Below, in pieces: positions 44,238-53,792 of a stretch of DNA of 64,000 nt (position 1 is the stretch's first letter; each line of letters begins with the position of its first letter). This DNA comes from an uncultured Lachnospiraceae bacterium (GTDB lineage Bacteria > Bacillota > Clostridia > Lachnospirales > Lachnospiraceae): positions 25,764 to 89,763 of the forward strand of contig CAJTYM010000009.1 of the NCBI GenBank assembly GCA_910583835.1, given 5' to 3'. A program made the position numbers and the translations under genes. Under the pieces are notes generated by a model. That model saw nothing but the letters and a program-made list of their open reading frames with translations, made no database searches and had not been told where the DNA came from.

Positions 44238-44279
44238 CAAAGTACGATATAAACGGCATAGGCAAAGGATGGTGATTGT

Positions 44280-44456
44280 ATGCCAATAAATGAAAAAGAG
44301 TATAATGGCAATTTGTTCGATCAGCTGACACTTTTAGAAAGGCTTGAAATTGAGGCGCAAAAAGATAACGCTGAAAATGTTTTAAGGCAAATTGAATTTG
44401 AGAAAAAAGCAATTAATCGAAAATTATATCAGAAACCGCCGCTAACTGAAAATTAG
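44280..44456 (+). CDS. Small 58-residue protein of unknown function
   Basis: Starts MPINEKEYNGNLFDQLTLLE and is charged, with Leu/Ile spacing that suggests a short coiled coil (LERLEIEAQ, VLRQIEFEKKAI). AAAGGA precedes the ATG and a strong extended -10 promoter lies 43 bp upstream, and a hairpin follows the stop. These three signs support a real gene. I recognise no family. Confidence 0.55.
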   Translation: MPINEKEYNGNLFDQLTLLERLEIEAQKDNAENVLRQIEFEKKAINRKLYQKPPLTEN

Positions 44457-44480
44457 AACGGAATAACCACAGCTCTGAAA

Positions 44481-44502
44481 ACCTCGCCCTTTGGGGCGGG
44501 GT
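44481..44502. terminator. GC-rich hairpin after the small ORF
   Basis: ACCTCGCCC pairs with GGGCGGGGT around a T/G loop, followed by ATTTGACTG, with no clear T run. The flank GGGGTATTTGACTG is almost the same as GGGGTATTTGATTG in the hairpin at 63290-63322. Confidence 0.45.
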
Positions 44503-44642
44503 ATTTGACTGAGTTATTAAGGGCTTGCACCTTTAAATTTAAATTGATTATTCCAAAATCATGGACGATATGGTAGAATATGAAACTATACGAAACTCTA
44601 ATTGTGCAGTAATTGGTGTAGTAAAAATAGATAGAAAGGAAG

Positions 44643-44664
44643 AAACCCTTGAAGTAAAGGGTTT
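44643..44664. other. Hairpin in the ychF leader
   Basis: AAACCCTT (44643-44650) pairs with AAGGGTTT (44657-44664), 20 bp before the ychF start codon. It could affect translation initiation; nothing more can be said. Confidence 0.35.
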
Positions 44665-44683
44665 GTAAACAGGTAAAGATAAA

Positions 44684-45781
44684 ATGAAACTAGGAATCGT
44701 GGGTTTGCCCAACGTAGGAAAAAGTACATTATTCAATTCATTGACAAAGGCGGGGGCAGAATCGGCAAATTACCCTTTCTGTACGATTGACCCCAATGTG
44801 GGCGTGGTGGCAGTACCGGACGAACGGCTGAAAAAGCTGGGGGACTTGTATCAATCTAAAAAGGTAACCCCGGCTGTCATTGAGTTTGTGGATATTGCCG
44901 GGCTCGTCAAAGGAGCCAGCAAAGGGGAAGGGCTGGGCAACCAGTTTCTGTCCAATATCCGCGAGGTGGATGCCATTGTGCATGTGGTGCGTTGTTTTGA
45001 GGACAGCAATATTGTCCATGTGGACGGCAGCATCAATCCGGTGCGCGATATTGAGACAATCAATCTTGAATTGATTTTTTCTGACATAGAAATTCTGGAG
45101 CGCAGGATTGCCAAGACCAGTAAGGGCGCCAGGATGGACAAGACTCTGGCGAAAGAGCTGAATTTTCTGGAACGTGTAAAAGCGCATCTCGAAGACGGCA
45201 GGCTTGCCAAGAGTTTTGAGACGGAAGATGAGGATGAGCAGATATGGTTTGCCGGTTATAACCTGCTGACTGCCAAGCCTGTCATCTATGCGGCAAATGT
45301 GTCTGAAGATGATTTGGCGGACGATGGCGCCGGCAATGCATTTGTGCAGGAAGTAAGGAAAAATGCCGCGGAGGAGAATTGCGAGGTATTTGTTATCTGC
45401 GCCCAGATTGAGCAGGAGATTGCAGAGCTGGATGATGAGGAAAAGTCTATGTTTTTGGAGGAACTGGGCTTGGAGGAATCCGGTCTTGAGAAATTGATTA
45501 AGGCAAGTTACAGCCTGCTGGGGCTGATTAGTTACCTGACCTCGGGGGAGGATGAGACGCGTGCGTGGACGATTAAGAAAGGCACCAAAGCGCCTCAGGC
45601 GGCAGGTAAAATCCATACAGATTTTGAGCGCGGCTTTATCCGTGCAGAGGTAGTCAATTACCAGGATTTGCTGGATTGCGGCTCTCTGGCGGCGGCAAAA
45701 GAGAAAGGTTTGGTCGGGCTGGAAGGAAAAGAATACGTGGTCAAGGACGGAGACGTGATTTTGTTCCGGTTTAACGTATAA
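44684..45781 (+). CDS. ychF: Redox-regulated ATPase YchF
   Basis: An Obg-family P-loop NTPase that prefers ATP and binds ribosomes. The 365-residue protein has GIVGLPNVGKSTLFNSLT (G1), the NYPFCTIDPN switch, DIAGLVKGASKGEGLGNQFL (G3), a G4 region altered as usual in the family (YAANVSEDD) and a C-terminal TGS-like domain (GIHTDFERGFIRAE type: KIHTDFERGFIRAEVVNY). Length and all motifs fit YchF closely. Confidence 0.95.
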   Translation: MKLGIVGLPNVGKSTLFNSLTKAGAESANYPFCTIDPNVGVVAVPDERLKKLGDLYQSKKVTPAVIEFVDIAGLVKGASKGEGLGNQFLSNIREVDAIVHVVRCFEDSNIVHVDGSINPVRDIETINLELIFSDIEILERRIAKTSKGARMDKTLAKELNFLERVKAHLEDGRLAKSFETEDEDEQIWFAGYNLLTAKPVIYAANVSEDDLADDGAGNAFVQEVRKNAAEENCEVFVICAQIEQEIAELDDEEKSMFLEELGLEESGLEKLIKASYSLLGLISYLTSGEDETRAWTIKKGTKAPQAAGKIHTDFERGFIRAEVVNYQDLLDCGSLAAAKEKGLVGLEGKEYVVKDGDVILFRFNV

Positions 45782-45783
45782 AT

Positions 45784-45816
45784 CCCTGTGTAACTCCGAG
45801 GATGAGTTCACAGGGG
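45784..45816. other. Hairpin between ychF and the MATE gene
   Basis: CCCTGTG-T-AACTC pairs with GAGTT-CACAGGG around CGAGGAT. There is no T run. It starts 3 bp after the ychF stop and may end or protect that mRNA. Confidence 0.45.
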
Positions 45817-45879
45817 AACCCTTCGTATTAGGTTAGTAAGGGGAATCCATGAGAACGAATTTGAAAGGAGTTACACAGA

Positions 45880-47232
45880 ATGAAAGCAGAAAGCAAGAGA
45901 TTTTACAGATCCCTGATGGCATTGGTGTTGCCGATTACGTTACAGAATTTTATCACAAATGCGGTGAATTCCGCAGATGTGTTTATGCTGGGGTATGTAG
46001 GGCAGACGGAATTGTCTGCCGTATCCCTGGCAAATCAGTTTCAGTTTCTTTTGTCAGGAGTATTCTTCGGGATTTCCTCTGCCGTAGTCATGCTTGCTTC
46101 CCAATATTGGGGCAAGAAGGACACCGATTCCATCCAGGCGGTCATGGGCATAGCGGTGAAGATTGCATTTACGATAACGATGGTTCTTGCTGTTGGTTCA
46201 GTCACAATACCGGAGACGCTGATGAGGATTTATACTGCCGATGAGACTTTGATTTCCATTGGCTCTTCCTATCTGAGGATTGTAGGGGCATCTTATGTGT
46301 GCATGAGTTTCTCTCAGGTCTATCTCTGCGTATTGAGAAGCATGGAGCGGGCGCCGTTGAGCACGGCAATCAGCGCAGTGGCGCTGTTGTCGAATGTGGT
46401 ATTGAACGCGGTGTTTATCTTTGGCATTGGCGGCGCGCCCAGGCTGGGTGTTATCGGTGTTGCCGTGGGGACGACGACGGCGCGCGTATTGGAACTTTTG
46501 CTTTGCCTGGCGGACGCGGTGCGGGGGAAGATATTTCGCATCGATTTAAAGATTATGTTCGGCAAGCATAAAATGCTGTTTGCCGATTTCTGTAAATACT
46601 CCATCCCGGCATTGATCAATGACTTTGCGTGGACATTGGCATTTTCCATGTATTCTGTGATTATGGGACATATGAATGCGGATGTGGTAGCAGCAAATTC
46701 TGTGGTATCAACGGTCCGTAACCTATGTATGATTATGGGATTTGCGCTTGGTTCCGGCGCTTCCGTGCTACTTGGCATAGAGATTGGCGAGGGCAGGATA
46801 GAAGATGCCAGGCGGGATGCCAGGAAATCATGCTATGTGACGCTTGTGGTGGGGATTGCCACGGGCATCCTGATATTGCTGCTGCGCCCCCTGGTATTTA
46901 TGTGCTTTTCCCTGACGGACCGCGCGGCAAATTATCTGGATATCATGCTGTGGATCAGTTCTTATTATGTAGTGGGACAGGCGATGAATACGCTCTTGAT
47001 TTCTGGTGTATTCCGCGCTGGCGGCGATTCTAAATTTGGCATGATTTGTGACATCGTTGTCATGTGGTGTATCAGCGTGCCCCTGGGATTCCTCTGTGCG
47101 TTTGTGTGGAATCTTCCGCCGATGGTGGTGTATTTTATCCTCTGCCTGGATGAATTCTGGAAGATTCCGGCAGTGTATGTGCACTACAAGAAGTTTGGCT
47201 GGCTGAAGGATATCACCAGGGAATTCGAGTAG
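45880..47232 (+). CDS. MATE family efflux transporter
   Basis: A 450-residue cation-coupled multidrug exporter with twelve predicted helices. Typical sequences are VLPITLQNFITNAVNSADVF near residue 15, ANQFQFLLSGVFFGISSA, and the second-half repeat LINDFAWTLAFSMYSVIMGH. AAAGGAG precedes the ATG. Substrate not predictable. A strong terminator follows. Confidence 0.9.
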   Translation: MKAESKRFYRSLMALVLPITLQNFITNAVNSADVFMLGYVGQTELSAVSLANQFQFLLSGVFFGISSAVVMLASQYWGKKDTDSIQAVMGIAVKIAFTITMVLAVGSVTIPETLMRIYTADETLISIGSSYLRIVGASYVCMSFSQVYLCVLRSMERAPLSTAISAVALLSNVVLNAVFIFGIGGAPRLGVIGVAVGTTTARVLELLLCLADAVRGKIFRIDLKIMFGKHKMLFADFCKYSIPALINDFAWTLAFSMYSVIMGHMNADVVAANSVVSTVRNLCMIMGFALGSGASVLLGIEIGEGRIEDARRDARKSCYVTLVVGIATGILILLLRPLVFMCFSLTDRAANYLDIMLWISSYYVVGQAMNTLLISGVFRAGGDSKFGMICDIVVMWCISVPLGFLCAFVWNLPPMVVYFILCLDEFWKIPAVYVHYKKFGWLKDITREFE

Positions 47233-47265
47233 AAAAGGCATGGAAATTATATAAGAATAGGAAAT

Positions 47266-47310
47266 GAAAAAGGCATTTGGCAGTATCGGATACTGTCAGA
47301 TGCCTTTTTA
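47266..47310 (+). terminator. Terminator after the MATE gene
   Basis: Long stem AAAGGCATTTGGCAGTAT with ATACTGTCAGATGCCTTTTT around CGG, ending in a T run. Confidence 0.85.
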
Positions 47311-47514
47311 GGCAATCAAAATAGTTTTATTCATAAAAAATATTAAAAACTAAAGATTTTTCTTCACTATTTTATTCATTTTCTATAGTTTGAGGGGATG
47401 AAAAATAATATATATTGTGCGACAATTATATTACATTCATAAAAACTGGAAGGGTTGTGGATATTTCATTGTAAAATACTTACAATCTCTCCTGCAAAGG
47501 AAAGGAGTTTTATA

Positions 47515-50500
47515 GTGAAGAAAGCATTGAGAAACAGATGGAAACAGGCCTGTTCGCTGATTCTTGCGGCAGCCATGGTATTTACCATGGTACCGGCAGA
47601 CACGCGGGCGGCAACATCGTCATCAGCGAATGCTGATGGTACTTTCGATAACCCGGCTATCTATGCAGATGTGCCGGATATCGACATCATACGCGTGGGC
47701 AGCGCGTATTATATGGTCAGCACGACCATGCATTTGTCTCCAGGATGCCCCATCATGAAATCTACGGATCTTGTGAATTGGGAAATCGTGAATTATGTGT
47801 ACGATATTCTGGGAGACACGGATGCCATGAACCTGAGAAATGGTGAAAGTATGTATGGCAATGGGCAGTGGGCTGCAAGCCTGAAATACCATAACGGCAT
47901 TTATTATGTGGCATTTAACAGCAATACTACGAGGAAAGCCTATCTCTATACCACGGATGATATTGAGAAGGGTTCCTGGACGAAGACAACCCTCAATGGA
48001 TTTTTCCATGATTTATCCTTGTTTTTTGATGATAATGGAAAAGGGTATCTGCTCTATGGCGGAGGTCAGATTAAATGCGCGGAATTATCTGATGACTATA
48101 AGACGGTAAAGACGGAGACGGAAAAAACGCTTTTTGATATTAAGACGGAAGACTGGGGGGAGGACAAGATTGGAACCAACCTTGCAGGCGAAGGGACACA
48201 TATTATCAAAAAGGGCGAGTATTACTATGTGTTCAATATCTGTTGGCCGGAAGGCGGCGTGCGTACGGAAGTGTGCCACAGAAGCAAAACATTTCCCAGC
48301 ACACAGTGGGAGAACAAGATTATCTTAAAAGCAGATTTCCAGAACAACGGCGTGGGCGGCGGCGTAGCACAAGGGGCTGTCATTGACACGCCGGATGACA
48401 AGTGGTACGGATTCATGTTCCAGGACCATGGGGCAATCGGACGTACCCCAATTCTCACAGACTGCGTTTGGAAAGATGGCTGGCCAATGCTCGGCAAGGA
48501 TGGCGATGGCAGGACCGTGGAAGCTAAAATGACGCTTCCTGCTACAGGCAGCAGCATCAAATCCCTGGTTAAATCCGATGAGTTCTATAATGATGCGGAG
48601 CACAGGGTATTTGAGGCACAGACAGCAACAAAGACGGCTAAGGTCCTTAATGCAGCAGGCGCAGAAGGTGGGGCTACGGTTACTACGCCGGATGACGGAA
48701 CTATCCAATTGATAACGAATGGAAATCTGGAGACGGGAAACACGGACGGCTGGACGACCACGCCGGGAGAGACGGCCTGCAATCTTGAAGCAGTGGATAC
48801 GGAAAAGGCAAGCGGCAATTACAGCCTCTTTGTATCAGGACGGCCGGGGACCGGAAGCGGCGCCTGCCAGAACGTGAGCGGTAAGATGGAAGTGGGCAAG
48901 ACTTATACAATTTCCGGAAAGCTCAAATATACAAATGGACCGGACACGAAAGATTTCCTTGTCACCCTTCAGCATGGCGCAGATTACAATTACCGCCAGA
49001 ACCTTGTAACAATTCATGGGAAAAAAGGAGAATGGGTAGAATTTAAAGGTACTTATACAGCCAAAGATAAGAGCGATGAATACACGTTCGACCCCAATAA
49101 CTTACATATATTTGTGGAGACTGGATGGACTGCCGAGCAGGATGCCACGAAAGATTTGATGGACTATTATCTGGATGATTTCTCAGTGACGGTTCCCAAT
49201 GAAAATTTGGCGGGAGACAGTTCTTTTATGACTGGCTTGGGACCGTGGGTTCCGTTTGAGAACCATGCAAAGATTGAACTTGTGCAGCCAGGATATGGGG
49301 GAGCAGATGATAAGTGCCTGAAAGTCAGCGGACGTACAGAAAACTGGCATGGACCGGCAATTGTCTTTGGCGACAAGATGAAGCCCGGCAGTACCTATAT
49401 CTTGAAAGCACGCGTGAAATATGAAGCGGCAACGCCTGCACAGCAGACAATTACCTTTACCATGAAAGGAACAAAAGGCAGTTCGGCAGACCCGACTTAC
49501 AACACTATGGCAGCTGTGACGGCCAAGACCGGAGAATGGGTGGAAGTTACCAATAAATGGACGATGCCCGAGGATGCAACGAACACTTATCCATGGACCT
49601 TGTATGTGAACACAGATGAGAAAAATGCGCCTTATATCGATTTCTGTCTGGACGATGTGTCTATTGAGGAAGAGGTAAAGAGCAATGAACCGGCAGAACC
49701 TGGCGAGCATGATTACAATGGCTCCAACCTTGACCTTGTATGGCAGTGGAACCATAACCCCAACAACAACAATTGGTCACTGACCGAGCGTGACGGCTGG
49801 CTGAGGTTAAAGACAGGAAGTAAGGCTACCAGCCTTCTCAACGCAAGAAATACCTTGACACAGAGGACCTTTGGTCCGGCATGTTCCGGCACAATCCGTA
49901 TGGATATCAGCAACATGAAGCAGGGAGATGTGGCAGGGCTTGGCTCCCTTTCCTACAATTATGGCTATATTGCGGTCAAAAAAGGAGCGGACAATGCGCA
50001 GCTTGTGATGGTGGATGCTTCCGGCAACAGTGCAGCCAAGGAAGATAAGCCTGCCATCAAAGAGAGCGTGAACTGTACCGGCAATATCGTGTACCTCAAA
50101 GAAGATTTTAATTTTGCAGGAAATGCAAACGGCACAGAGAAAGACACAGTCACTTTCTATTATAGCTTTGACGGCAAGACATGGAAGAAGCTTGGCAATG
50201 CCATGAAGATGACATATGAACTGACCCATTTCATGGGCAGCAAGTTTGCAATCTTTAATTATGCTACTGACAGAACTGGCGGTTATGTGGACGTAGACTA
50301 CTTTAAGGTATCTGACCAGATTACCGGAACTTCCCAGCCGGCAGCAGCATTGAATGCGACTATGACGGCAACGCCGGAAGTGAGTGGTGTTATCGGCGGC
50401 GAGTGTGAGGTGAAGCTGAACCTTGATGAACTGAAAGGCGGACACCACACGGAACTTGAGGCAGCTATTTCCATACCTGGCATTATGAGCGTGGACAATG

Positions 50501-53490
50501 TGGTATTTAACAGCGCGGCAATCAAAGGACGTACCAATTATGAAGTGAAGGGCAACAGGCTTTACCTCAAAGTGAAGGGAGAGGATGTTTCCTTTACAGC
50601 GGCGGATAAACTGTTTGCAACAATTAAACTGAAAGTCAACGGTTATGTAGGAAAAGAACAGACGCAGGAGATTAAGGCAGATTATATCCAGATAGACGGC
50701 GGTATTTCTGAGTATGACGTGACGGGATGTATCGCTCCGGTAATTTTAAAACATGTGGATACGAAAGCGGTAGCGAAGAAGATGGGCTATGGCAATCCGA
50801 TTTTCTCACATGCATTGGGCGCAGATCCCTATGCGATGGAGTATGACGGAAGAGTATACGTTTACATGACGGCAGATGATTACCAATATGCGCCAGAAGA
50901 TAATTATGTTGTTATGGAGGATGGCAGTCCTGTGACATACCAAAAGGGCGAATTGATGACGAATGGGTTTGGTTATATCAAGACATTCCGGGTAGTGTCT
51001 TCCGCAGATTTGATGAACTGGACAGACCATGGGGAAATCCCGGTGGCAGGACCGGACGGTATTGCAAAATGGGCGAACAATTCATGGGCTCCGGCAATTG
51101 CACATAAAAAGATTGACGGTAAGGAGAAGTTTTTCCTCTACTTTGCGGACGGCGGCACCGGAATCGGCGTACTGGAGGGTGACAGCCCCTTAGGTCCCTG
51201 GAGGGATCCTCTTGGTCAGAAGATGTTCCCGACATCTTATCCAGATTGTGCAGATGGTGTAGTATGGTGCTTTGACCCGGCAGTGTTAGTGGACAGCAAA
51301 GGCGATGGATACATTTACTTCGGCGGCGGAATTCCAGGAGGTCAGACGCCCAGCGATGAGCAGAAGAATTATCCGAATACGGCAAGAGTTGCCAAACTGG
51401 CGCCGGATATGGTGCATGTGGAGCAGGAGGACGGAAAATCAGTAGTAGCAAAGATTGACGCGCCCTGTATGTTTGAGGACAGCGGTATCTTTGAATACAA
51501 TGGCAAGTATTATTATTCCTATTGCTCGAATTTCTCAGGACCGCATTACGATGGCAACCCGGGCTTTGGCAATATCTGCTACATGGTAAGCGACAACCCG
51601 ATGGGGCCATTCACAAGAGATACCTATGCAGGGGAGATATTCAGCAACCCCAGCGTGTGGTTCGGTACGGGCGGCAATAACCACCATGCAACATTCGTAT
51701 TCGAGGGAGAGAGTTATTTCATATATCATGCACAGACAGTGGCTAAGGAAGAAAATAAGCAGAAAGGCTACCGTTCCACGCATATTGACAAGATTGAGAT
51801 GCGGCCTGACGGTTCCATCAAGGAAGTAAAGGGAACATATGCAGGAATTCCTCAGCTGCATACGATGAATCCTTATGAGAGAATCGATGCGGAGACCATC
51901 GCATGGAATGCAGGCGTGAAAGTAGTTCCCTGTGAGGAACCAGGTAAGCTCTTTGCAGATTACAACACGGCACTGACAGATCTTCAGGACAAGGATTGGA
52001 CGGCTGTATCACAGTTAGAGTTTGGAGAGGAAGGAGCTGTAGGCATCAAGGTCAATGCGGCTTCTGCCGAGGGAGGAAGGATTGAAGTACGTCTGGACAG
52101 CCCGGAAGGAACATTGGCTGGCACAGTGGAAGTTCCGGCAACGGGCGGCGAGGATGAATATGAGCTGGTAGAATGTGATTTGGACAATATCACTGGCACC
52201 AAGAATGTATTCCTGGTATTCCGCGGCTCTGCGACAGAAAATATTATGAATGTCGACTATTACGAGTTCGTGGAAATGCCGATAAAGGATAAACTGGCAG
52301 TAAAAATCAGTAAAGCAGAGCAGCTTCTGGCAGGTCTTACCGGCACAGAGAAGACAAACCTGCAGTCGGCAGTCAATGCAGCGAAAGCAGTGCTGAATAA
52401 AGCGGGCGCAACGGATGCAGAACTGCAGAAAGCCTTTGCAGATTTGGAAGCAGCAGTAAATGAGGTGCAGAAGCCGGCAAATGAGAAACTGAGTGACAAG
52501 ATTGCTGAGGCCAAGGGGCTTCTCGCCAAGCTTACCGGCACGGCGAAGACGAAGCTGCAGGCGGCAATTGATGCAGCCGAGGCAGTGCTGAATAATCCAA
52601 AGTCAGACCAGTTCGACATGGAAGAGGCATTGGCAAAGCTTAGCCAGTCAGTAAATGAAGCAGGGCAGGGTACAGGCGTGACTCCGCCGCCGCAGCAGCA
52701 GGAGCAGCCGCCGAAGGTGAATGAAGCCTTTACCGCTTCAGATGGGCTGAACTATAAGGTTACGGCATATACTGGCAATTCAAAGACGGTAACTGTAACC
52801 GGAATCAACAAGCAAGTGACCAGCATTACCGTACCGGATACTGTATCATACAAGAAAGAGGTATTCCAGGTAACGGCCATCGGCAACAATGCATTTACAG
52901 GGCAGTCAGGCCTTAAGAGTGCGGTGATTGGCAAAAATGTCACCAGTATCGGTGAAAAGGCATTCTACAATGACAAGAATCTGGCAAAAGTGACTTTTAT
53001 GGGAACGGCTGTGAAGACAATTGGCAAAGATGCGTTCAAGGGCATCAAGAAGAATGCGGTATTCAGCATGAAGAAGACCTTTACTTCCAAGAATGTGAAG
53101 TATAAGATTACGAAATGTACCACATCTGTAAAACAGGTAACAGTGACAGGATTATCCAAGAAACTTACATCCTTGACGATACCTGCAACAGTGAAATATA
53201 ACGGAATGACCTTCAAGGTAACAGCCATCAATAAGAAAGCGCTGCGCAAGCAGACAAAGCTTAAGAGCGTGACAATAGGCAAAAATGTTAAGAGCATTGG
53301 AGCCAATGCGTTTGATGGAGATAAGAAACTGGCAAAGATTAAATTTAGCGGGACAGCAATAAAGAGTATTGGCAAAAATGCCTTTAAGGGCATCAAGAAA
53401 AATGCCACGTTCACTGTGAAGAAATCTAAGAAGGCATACTACAACAAGCTTTTGAAGAAGGCGAAGACCAAGAATTACAAGGTGAAATAG
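47515..53490 (+). CDS. Secreted bimodular GH43 hemicellulase with CBM, FIVAR and BspA-like LRR domains
   Basis: A 1991-residue exported enzyme; GTG start 7 bp after AAAGGAG, signal peptide about 1-35. Order by approximate residues: GH43 (45-352) with Asp in PDIDIIRVG, FHDLSLFFDD and Glu in AGEGTHI; two CBM22-like domains (395-560, 560-722); a GH43 C-terminal jelly-roll-like domain (732-935); a cohesin/CBM2-like beta-sandwich (940-1075); a second GH43 (1085-1462; LGADPYAMEYDG, CFDPAVLVDSKG, FEDSGIFEYNG) like arabinoxylan arabinofuranohydrolases; CBM6-like (1472-1585); two FIVAR repeats (1588-1715); BspA-type LRRs (1738-1991) rich in Lys. Predicted to act on xylan or arabinoxylan at the cell surface. 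No LPXTG. Confidence 0.88.
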   Translation: MKKALRNRWKQACSLILAAAMVFTMVPADTRAATSSSANADGTFDNPAIYADVPDIDIIRVGSAYYMVSTTMHLSPGCPIMKSTDLVNWEIVNYVYDILGDTDAMNLRNGESMYGNGQWAASLKYHNGIYYVAFNSNTTRKAYLYTTDDIEKGSWTKTTLNGFFHDLSLFFDDNGKGYLLYGGGQIKCAELSDDYKTVKTETEKTLFDIKTEDWGEDKIGTNLAGEGTHIIKKGEYYYVFNICWPEGGVRTEVCHRSKTFPSTQWENKIILKADFQNNGVGGGVAQGAVIDTPDDKWYGFMFQDHGAIGRTPILTDCVWKDGWPMLGKDGDGRTVEAKMTLPATGSSIKSLVKSDEFYNDAEHRVFEAQTATKTAKVLNAAGAEGGATVTTPDDGTIQLITNGNLETGNTDGWTTTPGETACNLEAVDTEKASGNYSLFVSGRPGTGSGACQNVSGKMEVGKTYTISGKLKYTNGPDTKDFLVTLQHGADYNYRQNLVTIHGKKGEWVEFKGTYTAKDKSDEYTFDPNNLHIFVETGWTAEQDATKDLMDYYLDDFSVTVPNENLAGDSSFMTGLGPWVPFENHAKIELVQPGYGGADDKCLKVSGRTENWHGPAIVFGDKMKPGSTYILKARVKYEAATPAQQTITFTMKGTKGSSADPTYNTMAAVTAKTGEWVEVTNKWTMPEDATNTYPWTLYVNTDEKNAPYIDFCLDDVSIEEEVKSNEPAEPGEHDYNGSNLDLVWQWNHNPNNNNWSLTERDGWLRLKTGSKATSLLNARNTLTQRTFGPACSGTIRMDISNMKQGDVAGLGSLSYNYGYIAVKKGADNAQLVMVDASGNSAAKEDKPAIKESVNCTGNIVYLKEDFNFAGNANGTEKDTVTFYYSFDGKTWKKLGNAMKMTYELTHFMGSKFAIFNYATDRTGGYVDVDYFKVSDQITGTSQPAAALNATMTATPEVSGVIGGECEVKLNLDELKGGHHTELEAAISIPGIMSVDNVVFNSAAIKGRTNYEVKGNRLYLKVKGEDVSFTAADKLFATIKLKVNGYVGKEQTQEIKADYIQIDGGISEYDVTGCIAPVILKHVDTKAVAKKMGYGNPIFSHALGADPYAMEYDGRVYVYMTADDYQYAPEDNYVVMEDGSPVTYQKGELMTNGFGYIKTFRVVSSADLMNWTDHGEIPVAGPDGIAKWANNSWAPAIAHKKIDGKEKFFLYFADGGTGIGVLEGDSPLGPWRDPLGQKMFPTSYPDCADGVVWCFDPAVLVDSKGDGYIYFGGGIPGGQTPSDEQKNYPNTARVAKLAPDMVHVEQEDGKSVVAKIDAPCMFEDSGIFEYNGKYYYSYCSNFSGPHYDGNPGFGNICYMVSDNPMGPFTRDTYAGEIFSNPSVWFGTGGNNHHATFVFEGESYFIYHAQTVAKEENKQKGYRSTHIDKIEMRPDGSIKEVKGTYAGIPQLHTMNPYERIDAETIAWNAGVKVVPCEEPGKLFADYNTALTDLQDKDWTAVSQLEFGEEGAVGIKVNAASAEGGRIEVRLDSPEGTLAGTVEVPATGGEDEYELVECDLDNITGTKNVFLVFRGSATENIMNVDYYEFVEMPIKDKLAVKISKAEQLLAGLTGTEKTNLQSAVNAAKAVLNKAGATDAELQKAFADLEAAVNEVQKPANEKLSDKIAEAKGLLAKLTGTAKTKLQAAIDAAEAVLNNPKSDQFDMEEALAKLSQSVNEAGQGTGVTPPPQQQEQPPKVNEAFTASDGLNYKVTAYTGNSKTVTVTGINKQVTSITVPDTVSYKKEVFQVTAIGNNAFTGQSGLKSAVIGKNVTSIGEKAFYNDKNLAKVTFMGTAVKTIGKDAFKGIKKNAVFSMKKTFTSKNVKYKITKCTTSVKQVTVTGLSKKLTSLTIPATVKYNGMTFKVTAINKKALRKQTKLKSVTIGKNVKSIGANAFDGDKKLAKIKFSGTAIKSIGKNAFKGIKKNATFTVKKSKKAYYNKLLKKAKTKNYKVK

Positions 53491-53531
53491 GCCAACAGAA
53501 GCTGCAGATGAAACATGAAACATGAAATATT

Positions 53532-53572
53532 ATTCAGCGCTTTTGCGCCGGATGGCGCAAAGGCAGCTGAAT
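53532..53572. terminator. Hairpin after the GH43 gene
   Basis: Outer arms ATTCAGC and GCTGAAT, inner arms TTTGCGCC and GGCGCAAA around GGAT. The 302-bp gap 53491-53792 holds this hairpin, the longer palindrome after it, a triple ATGAAAC-type 7-mer near 53507-53528 and the yesM ribosome binding site. Confidence 0.55.
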
Positions 53573-53592
53573 GAAAATCAGGCGAGGCTGAG

Positions 53593-53708
53593 AGGCTGTC
53601 CCCAAAGCCGTAGCTCCCCAAAGCACATACCGGAAAAAAAGCATCCCTTCCATTCATAAATTCTCCGGTATGGCTTCTGGAGTGCTATGGTTTTGGGGAC
53701 AGCCTTTT
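53593..53708. repeat. 116-bp inverted repeat (long terminator or MITE-like)
   Basis: Arms 53593-53634 and 53664-53706 are near-complementary over about 42 bp (AGGCTGTCCCCAAA... pairs with ...TTTTGGGGACAGCCTT; inner ends ATACCGGA and TCCGGTAT) around a 29-bp AT-rich centre. TTTT closes the right end. It is far longer than the other terminators here. Confidence 0.7.
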
Positions 53709-53792
53709 GCATTAGGCAATGCATCTGTTTCCATTAAAAAGAGGCTGTTGTTTTTGCGGGAAATCTATTACAATAGAGGGAGGAGGCATGGC

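Noticed and set aside
44561..44668. 35-codon frame MDDMVEYETIRN... before ychF
   Set aside because: No ribosome binding site precedes it and it overlaps the leader hairpin; it may be chance or a gene remnant.
44738..45811. 357-codon minus-strand frame opposite ychF
   Set aside because: ychF matches its family over its full length; the antisense frame has no family features or start signals.
47400..47514. ATTGT-GCG-ACAAT palindrome before the GH43 gene as operator
   Set aside because: It is short, has no matching copy elsewhere in the region, and no clear promoter could be placed around it.
47515..53490. Cellulosome scaffoldin
   Set aside because: Only one weakly cohesin-like domain is visible and no dockerin is present in the window.
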